Of a stretch of 64,000 nt of DNA, positions 58,758 through 64,000 are shown piece by piece. Each line of letters opens with the position of its first letter. Positions within the stretch are counted from its first letter, which is position 1. Below the pieces are notes generated by a model. The model did no database searches. It was not told the origin of the DNA and was given only the letters and a program-made list of their open reading frames with translations. The translations under genes and the position numbers were made by a program. This stretch comes from Humulus lupulus (lineage: Eukaryota; Streptophyta; Magnoliopsida; Rosales; Cannabaceae), in assembly GCF_963169125.1 (NCBI RefSeq), contig NC_084801.1, forward strand, positions 79,673,696-79,737,695, read 5' to 3'.

Positions 58758-59533
58758 TGTTGACGCGGTTCTTCGCCAACAGGTAATTAAGAGAAGAAGA
58801 GAAAGGGATTAGTACTGAAAATAGAACCGTCACAGATATGAAATCTTAGAGAATGAACTAGGTGACTCCATACACGTTTTTTAAGTGGTTCAAAGGTTAA
58901 AATCCTTCTACTCCACTAGTCAATATTATTCATATATTCTGGGTATTTGGTTTACAAAGTATATGGCTCTTCAGAGACTATTTTTCCCAACCCCCTATCA
59001 ACTCCCAGGGTCCCCATATTTATAGGAGAAGGCACCTGGAAGTTGGTAGGGAGGTCATCCCGTGACCTTACCATTTTTCATATCAACTCTGTGACAATTA
59101 TGATTAATTCCTAAACCTGACACATAAGTGTGGTCTAATCAGTATGTAAGGAGATAATGGGCCGCACGGCCCAACCCAGCCGTGGGTGTCTGAATGCGCA
59201 CGTTCCTGCTGCGTGTCCGAGAAGTCAGGGGGATATCGGACACGTGATGTCAGATATATGCACGTTTATCTTGCGTGTATTGACTTTACAAAGGGTCAGA
59301 GCTCCATGGCCAGCTCGTACAACGAGCTTCTTCCTTGAACCGACCTTCAGCCTTCAGGTCTTCTGATGCCTTCCTCTGGTCTTGGGGGCCCTTGGCGAGC
59401 CTTTGAGGATCCCTCGAGCTAAGAAGGTACGATCTGGAAACAGGATCTTTGGCCTGGGGGAGTACTCCGACTAAACCATGATTAGTCCGAGACTCGACCT
59501 GATAATAAGCCCGTGGGAAAACCAGGGCGTACA
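58758..59533 (-). repeat. 3' LTR of element F (776 bp)
   Basis: TGTTGACGCGG ... GGGCGTACA on the + strand. LTR TATA box on the - strand at about 59030 (CCTATAAATATGG). Flanked by the polypurine tract, - strand CTTGGGGGGCAAG (59546-59534). Confidence 0.92.
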
Positions 59534-59784
59534 CTTGCCCCCCAAGCCCCTGCTCGTGGTATATGACGTCATATATAGGAGTCCATAGTAGGGGCTTTTA
59601 GACTTCCCCACAACCCTTCACATTTCATTCTTTGTGCAGGCGTCTGATACGTGGAACGTCGTGGGTGGTGACGGTACGCTTTACGAGAACCGCATTTAAT
59701 GGCCTAGCCTATTGTCCAGCCGTCGTTTCATATTTCGAGTGGAAGGCCTCAGATCCCTCACTAGGGCCATCCAAGAGCCTTCTT

Positions 59785-59813
59785 CACGTGATCCTTCCCT
59801 TATATAAAAAGGG
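59785..59813 (+). promoter_or_regulatory. Promoter of the element F antisense gene: G-box and TATA box
   Basis: CACGTG at 59785-59790 and TATATAAAAAGGG at 59801-59813, 740 bp before the ATG. The clearest copy of the shared promoter. Confidence 0.68.
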
Positions 59814-60540
59814 AGTGGCCACCCTACGCACGGGCCACCCCTTCATTCCAAAATTTCCCAAATCTCTCTCCTTCTTCCTTCTCTGACTTTCAGAAGAACG
59901 AAACCCTCGACTCTATTGCCACCATTTTCCTTGTTCAAGAAGCTTAGGCGCACGAGTTTCTCCAAAACTTTGGAAGCTACTGCACTGACGAGGCTCCTAC
60001 CAACGCAACACTCTCGTTTACCATCCAGCCATATACTATAAGTTTTCTGACCCTGTTCATTTTGAAAACATGCCATTGTAGCTTAGGTAAAAATTTTTAC
60101 TATAGCCGCATGCAAGGGTTTTCTGGGTTGCGTGGGTAGGAGGGCGACATCCCCTTTTAGGCTAGGGCACACTTGTTGTAGGAAATCGCCTTAGAGTATG
60201 GGTTTCAAGATGCTTCTTCAGGAACAATTTCTGGTTAGGATCTTTAGGAACTTTGGGTGAAAAACCGGGTAGCTTAGGGGATACGCCTCAAAAGCGGTTT
60301 TGCAACGTTCTGCCTGTTGAAACTTCCCCCCCCCAAGGCAAATTTTTACTCTGAATCCCCTGACACACGAATTCCGAGTAATCTGGGATCTGTTGGGAGC
60401 ATACGCGCGTGTTCATTGAACCGCGTGGTTCCACTCTCCACGGGCTGGGCTTACCTCAGCTCGTGTAAATAATAATTGCTTCGTCCTTCTGCTTGGGTCA
60501 CCTTTTCTAAAGTGTTTTCTTTTGTTCGATAGGCGACCAG
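59814..60540 (+). other. Leader and 5' UTR intron of the element F antisense gene
   Basis: No coding sequence. The donor equivalent to GTAAGT in A and E reads ATAAGT (about 60038), so its GT is lost here; the acceptor TTTTGTTCGATAG (to 60532) is intact, 8 bases before the ATG. Confidence 0.55.
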
Positions 60541-62863
60541 ATGGTTCCAAAAAGGAATCTGCCTCAGAAGAACGTGGGAAGCTCGGTCTCCCAGCAAGAG
60601 AAAGGAAAGGCAGTGATGTCAAGCTCGCCGATCCCCCACTTCGGGCCGGCCGTGGAGAAGCAGGTCGAGGTGTCCCCCGATGCATTCTTTGAGGCAGAGA
60701 GAATCGTCTCAAAGGTAACCGACCAGGCGAAGATCAACAAACTCTTCCTCACCCACAACATACCACTGGGGAGAGCCTCTGTGATTGCCCGACCTGCTGC
60801 GGAAGGCGAGCGGAGCTGCACGCCACTCGACGAATCGTTCGCGGCCTGAAGCGGCGAACACTTCAAGGCAGGGGCCTTCCTTCCCCTGGATCAGTACTTC
60901 GCTGACTTCCTGAATTATGTGGGGTTGGCCCTATTTCAGCTCCCCCCCAACTCCTACCGTCTGCTGGCGGGCTTGAGGTATTTATTCAAGAAGCAGGAGT
61001 GGGAGGTCCCCACTCCTGCGGATATTCTATATTTCTTCTGCCTCAAAGCCAGCCCGGACCAGCGGGGGCGAGGTGACGGGTTCTACTACTTAACCCGTTT
61101 TCCCAATACAGCGGCGGTCATTGAGCTTCCAAGCCATCCAAATGACTTCAAGGACCAGTTCTTCATGTCAACTGGGTTTCGGAATTGCGAGCCCCCCGCC
61201 CGCGACAACAGGCCTATCACAGTGGAGGAAGTCGCGGCAGAGGAAGATGAGGAGGACGAGGTGGCTGAAGTTCCGCTCGTGAGGAATAGAAAGAGGACCT
61301 TGGAGGTCGCTCAAGGGATGGATGAGGAGAGGATCCAAACCAGAGCAGCCGCGGGTCCTTCCGGCCAAGGTAACCCTTATTTGTTTAAGAATGTAGATAG
61401 GGCCACCGCAGACCCCCGGCTGGTTAGATTCAATCCTAGACAGATCGTCCAGCGTCACGGGAGGAACCCGGACCTGAATACACTCCTTCTCCATTGTGTT
61501 GACCGACTCGTGCTGGGTCACCAAGAGAGCCGGCCTAGGAGTACCGTAGTAGTAGATAACACCCTAGCTTTTAGGTCGATCCTCTTTGAGGAGTATGGGA
61601 CCAACTTACGCACATGGCCAACACTTCAGAGGGGTGTCTATGCTCCGAGGCTTAGACAATATGTAGAAGAGTCCAGTCCCGAGTCAGAACCGGACCTAGA
61701 ACCCGCGCCAGTTCGTGAGATAATTGTCCTAGGCTCTTCCAGCTCGGGGGGTAGGGCTCCCTTAATATTCGTATACTTTTTGCTTTTAACCTCTGCATGA
61801 TTGCTAACTTGTAATAACCATGTTTTTGTTTTTGGCAGAAGAGATGTCTCAGCTCGGGGGTAATCTGCGGGGTGTAGTCTTCGGCGGGAATCCCCCAGCA
61901 GGGCCAAGGTTGAAAAGGCTCCGAGAGTCTAAGAGCGCAGCCGGGGCCTCCACCAAATCCCCGGCTAAGGAGAAGGAAAAAACCCCGCCATCCCAGGTTG
62001 GGGGGGCAATCCTTCCTGCTGCCGGAGCAGGACACATGCCCCCGCCGCCCCAGCGATCTCCATTAGCCACCCAGGACGTGGTACTGGAGGTCGGGACTCT
62101 GGGCGTGGCAGCCCCGGACGTACGCATCCCGGTCGACCCCCAGGATCTGAAAAAGATCCCAGAAGCATTCCGGGGGACGGTGTATGAGTTGGCGAGCTAT
62201 GCCGTCGGCCGCTTCTACAAGCTCAAAGAGAGGGATCTCCGGGCTATTGAAACAACGAGCCCGGTCCGAGTCATAGAGTCTTCGATGGACATGACCCTAA
62301 CGGTAATCTGCCCCACTTCTTTTAAAGCTTTAACACTTACACAATGCCTTGTTTTTCCACTTAGCCAACTTATCCTTCCTTTCTTGCAGGGCATTGCTGC
62401 CGTACATCGAGGTATCGCCAGGACCAAGGCTCAGCTCGAGGAGATGGAGGCCGAGCGCCAGGCCGCCCTTCAGGAAGCTTTGGCGGCGAAAGATGCGCTG
62501 GCAGCTTTGAAGGCCGAGCTAGAGAGGAGGTGCTCAAGGAACCGAGAACTTGAAACCTCCCTTGCCACTTCGCGAACAGATCTCGAGGCAGTGAAGACCG
62601 AGGCCCAGGCCGCCCCGGAGGCCGCCTTGGAAGCCGAGCGGGCCATCTTGGAGCAGTCCATGCAGGACCTATTCTATCACTGCTGGGCCCATAACTCGGA
62701 TGCTGACTTCTCTTTTATGCCACCAGACCTCTGGGCTATTTTGCTGCCGAAGCTCCAAGCCCGCCTAAACAGAGAGGTACGGCCCTCGGAGACCAGGGAA
62801 GCCTCTGGCGCGGTGGAGCAGGGCGAGACCGCGACCTCCAAAGGACCAGCTGATGGGGCTTAG
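60541..62863 (+). pseudogene. Antisense gene of element F (Transposase_28-like), one stop and an in-frame deletion
   Basis: Inferred exons are 60541-61750, 61839-62302 and 62390-62863, with introns of phase 1 and 0. The first exon equals exons 1 and 2 of A joined: after STGFRNCE the sequence jumps to PPARDNRP, losing about 300 bp that in A include an intron, with the frame kept. A TGA at 60847-60849 replaces a conserved Trp (FAAW in E). The last intron is 87 bp with no stop in frame, so the ORF reads through it. The coiled coil ends in LFYHCWAHNSDADFSF and LQARL. Function is unknown. Confidence 0.86.
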
Positions 62864-63781
62864 GGCACTTATGCATTTTTAATTATTTTATTCTGTCTTT
62901 GTAACCTTTTCATGAGGTGTTTTCACCTCGAGACGATTTACTTGGCAATCTTAACTTATATATATATATTTTTTATATAAGCTTAGTTCATGCTAACCGT
63001 TATTTATATCCCGAGCTCTTTAAGAAAGAGCCACGACCAATAAACTTAAGTTAACTTCCAAGTTTTATGACCCGGTTAAAACCAGGAACTTATTTTGAAA
63101 ACTTAGTTCGTGTTAACTTTTATCCATATCCCGAGCTCTTTAAGAAGAACCACGATCAATAAATTTAAGTTAACTTCTAAGTTTTATGACCCGGTTAAAA
63201 CTAGGAACTTATTTCGAAAACTTAGTTCGTGTTAACTTTTATCCATATCCTGAGCTCTTTAAGAAGAACCACGATCAATAAATTTAAGTTAACTTCTAAG
63301 TTTTATGACCCGGTTAAAACCAGGAACTTATTTTGAAAACTTAGTTCGTGTTAACTTTTATCCATATCCCGAGCTCTTTAAGAAGAACCACGATCAATAA
63401 ATTTAAGTTAACTTCTAAGTTTTATGACCCGGTTAAAACCAGGAACTTATTTCGAAAACTTAGTTCGTGTTAACTTTTATCCATATCCCGAGCTCTTTAA
63501 GAAGAACCACGATCAATAAATTTAAGTTAACTTCTAAGTTTTATGACCCGGTTAAAACCAGGAACTTATTTCGAAAACTTAGTTCGTGTTAACTTTTATC
63601 CATAGATAGGAGTCAACATCTAAGTCGTTAAGGAGACCTGGTTATATCCAGGTACCATATGCCCCCCAAGTAACTGGGAAAGGGTCTTTCGTGGTTACTT
63701 TGAAATCACACTTGCAAATAAAAAGAAACATTTGATTTTTATTTATACATAGAAAGTGGCCTTCCAGGCCTTACAAGTGGA
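62864..63781 (-). repeat. Tandem array, about 119-bp unit, 5 copies, and internal polypurine tract (element F)
   Basis: The phrase AAGTTTTATGACCCGGTTAA recurs near 63058, 63178, 63298, 63418 and 63538; the units are nearly identical and each contains a CCTGG/CCAGG-type or CCGGTTAAAACCAGG inverted repeat. Beyond the array, GGTTATATCCAGG is followed by the internal polypurine tract (- strand ACTTGGGGGGCATAT, 63672-63658). No gene is present. Confidence 0.9.
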
Positions 63782-64000
63782 TCATTGATAGTATTTTTTT
63801 AAGTGGATGGCATTCCAAGTCCGCGGTATCGCCCCTCCATCAAGTCGAGCTAACTTATAAGTTCCCTCCTTGATGACTTCGAAGACCTGGTATGGTCCTT
63901 CCAAGTTTGGTCCCAAAACCCCATCTTTGGGATCTTTTCCGGCCAGGAAAACTCTCCTTAGGGCCAAATCGCCAACGCTAAAGGCACGTTTTTTGACCTT
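63782..64000 (-). CDS. Element F pol, C-terminal end (partial)
   Basis: The frame is open from the window edge to a stop at 63782. It encodes the integrase C-terminal region (SVGDLALRRVFLAG, WNAIHLKKYYQ), closely similar to the end of the element A pol. The rest of pol, gag and the 5' LTR are outside. Whether the whole gene is intact cannot be judged. Confidence 0.9.
   Translation of the reverse strand, partial: KVKKRAFSVGDLALRRVFLAGKDPKDGVLGPNLEGPYQVFEVIKEGTYKLARLDGGAIPRTWNAIHLKKYYQ

Larger units (their letters stand above)
48213..64000 (-). mobile_element. Element H: Tekay-type chromovirus (Ty3/gypsy), nested host of I and F
   Basis: Order on the - strand: 5' LTR (right, from beyond the window to 57429, interrupted by F at 58758), tRNA-Met primer site, gag, pol with chromodomain, polypurine tract, 3' LTR (50255-48213). 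The TGTAACGACCC start of the LTR and the C-terminal chromodomain identify the Tekay type. The left target site is GAAGT (48208-48212); the right one is outside. Gag-pol carries four TAG stops, one frameshift and a solo LTR insertion. Confidence 0.93.
58758..64000 (-). mobile_element. Element F: Tat-lineage retrotransposon, relative of A, 5' part outside window
   Basis: On the - strand: pol C terminus (to 63782), internal polypurine tract, 119-bp array, antisense gene (on +), polypurine tract, 3' LTR (59533-58758). Inserted in the 5' LTR of H; the left target site is CAACC (58753-58757). Confidence 0.93.

Noticed and set aside
1..64000. tRNA or rRNA genes
   Set aside because: No cloverleaf with A and B boxes or rRNA core was recognised; the tRNA-like matches are primer binding sites only.

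Overview
The window is a stack of nested transposable elements from a flowering plant genome, probably a eudicot; I cannot name the species. The evidence is Ty3/gypsy retroelements of the plant-specific Tat lineage (integrase plus a second, archaeal-type RNase H), a Tekay-type chromovirus with a tRNA-Met primer site, a FAR1/MULE-type gene with GT-AG introns, and very AT-rich background DNA. I see no rRNA, tRNA, CRISPR array, bacterial-type operon or intact host gene.

Layout. Element A (Tat, + strand; 1-9167, 5' end outside) carries pol, a 122-bp tandem array, an antisense gene and a 3' LTR. AT-rich direct repeats (9168-10704) lead to a FAR1/MULE-type gene whose two halves lie at 10705-12304 and 40252-about 40703. 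The gene was split by a solo LTR X (TSD GCATT). X was then hit by two Tat elements: B (13135-24818, - strand, TSD CCAAC) and D (25670-40007, + strand, TSD GTTTA, 888-bp LTRs that look identical). To the right lie a 5'-truncated relative of A (E, about 40703-45570), more AT-rich repeats, a fragment of an unrecognised gene on the - strand (46674-46988) and the 3' end of a - strand Tat element (G, 46989-48212). G was interrupted by the Tekay element H (from 48213 to beyond 64000, - strand). H holds a solo LTR of its own kind (I, 53480-55742, TSD ACTGG) in its protease region, and its 5' LTR is broken by another A-like element (F, 58758 to beyond 64000, - strand).

The most interesting content is the antisense gene in every Tat element that reaches this region (A, B, D, E, F; only its promoter in G). 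It lies between pol and the 3' LTR and faces pol. Each copy has a TATA box about 740-770 bp before the start codon and a leader intron whose donor is GTAAGT, GTAAGA or, in F, a mutated ATAAGT. The coding introns have phases 1, 1 and 0. The predicted protein has an N-terminal domain like the family called putative gypsy type transposon (Transposase_28), a charged low-complexity middle, a coiled coil and a short conserved C-terminal motif. The module is bounded by two polypurine tracts, one internal and one at the 3' LTR, and usually contains hairpin-rich tandem repeats between the convergent genes. Extra ORFs in Tat elements are known in the literature. The promoter, intron phases, C-terminal motif and duplicated polypurine tract are what I read here across three diverged families.

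Almost every coding region is broken. Of 19 in-frame stops I located in the retroelement genes, 14 are TAG.
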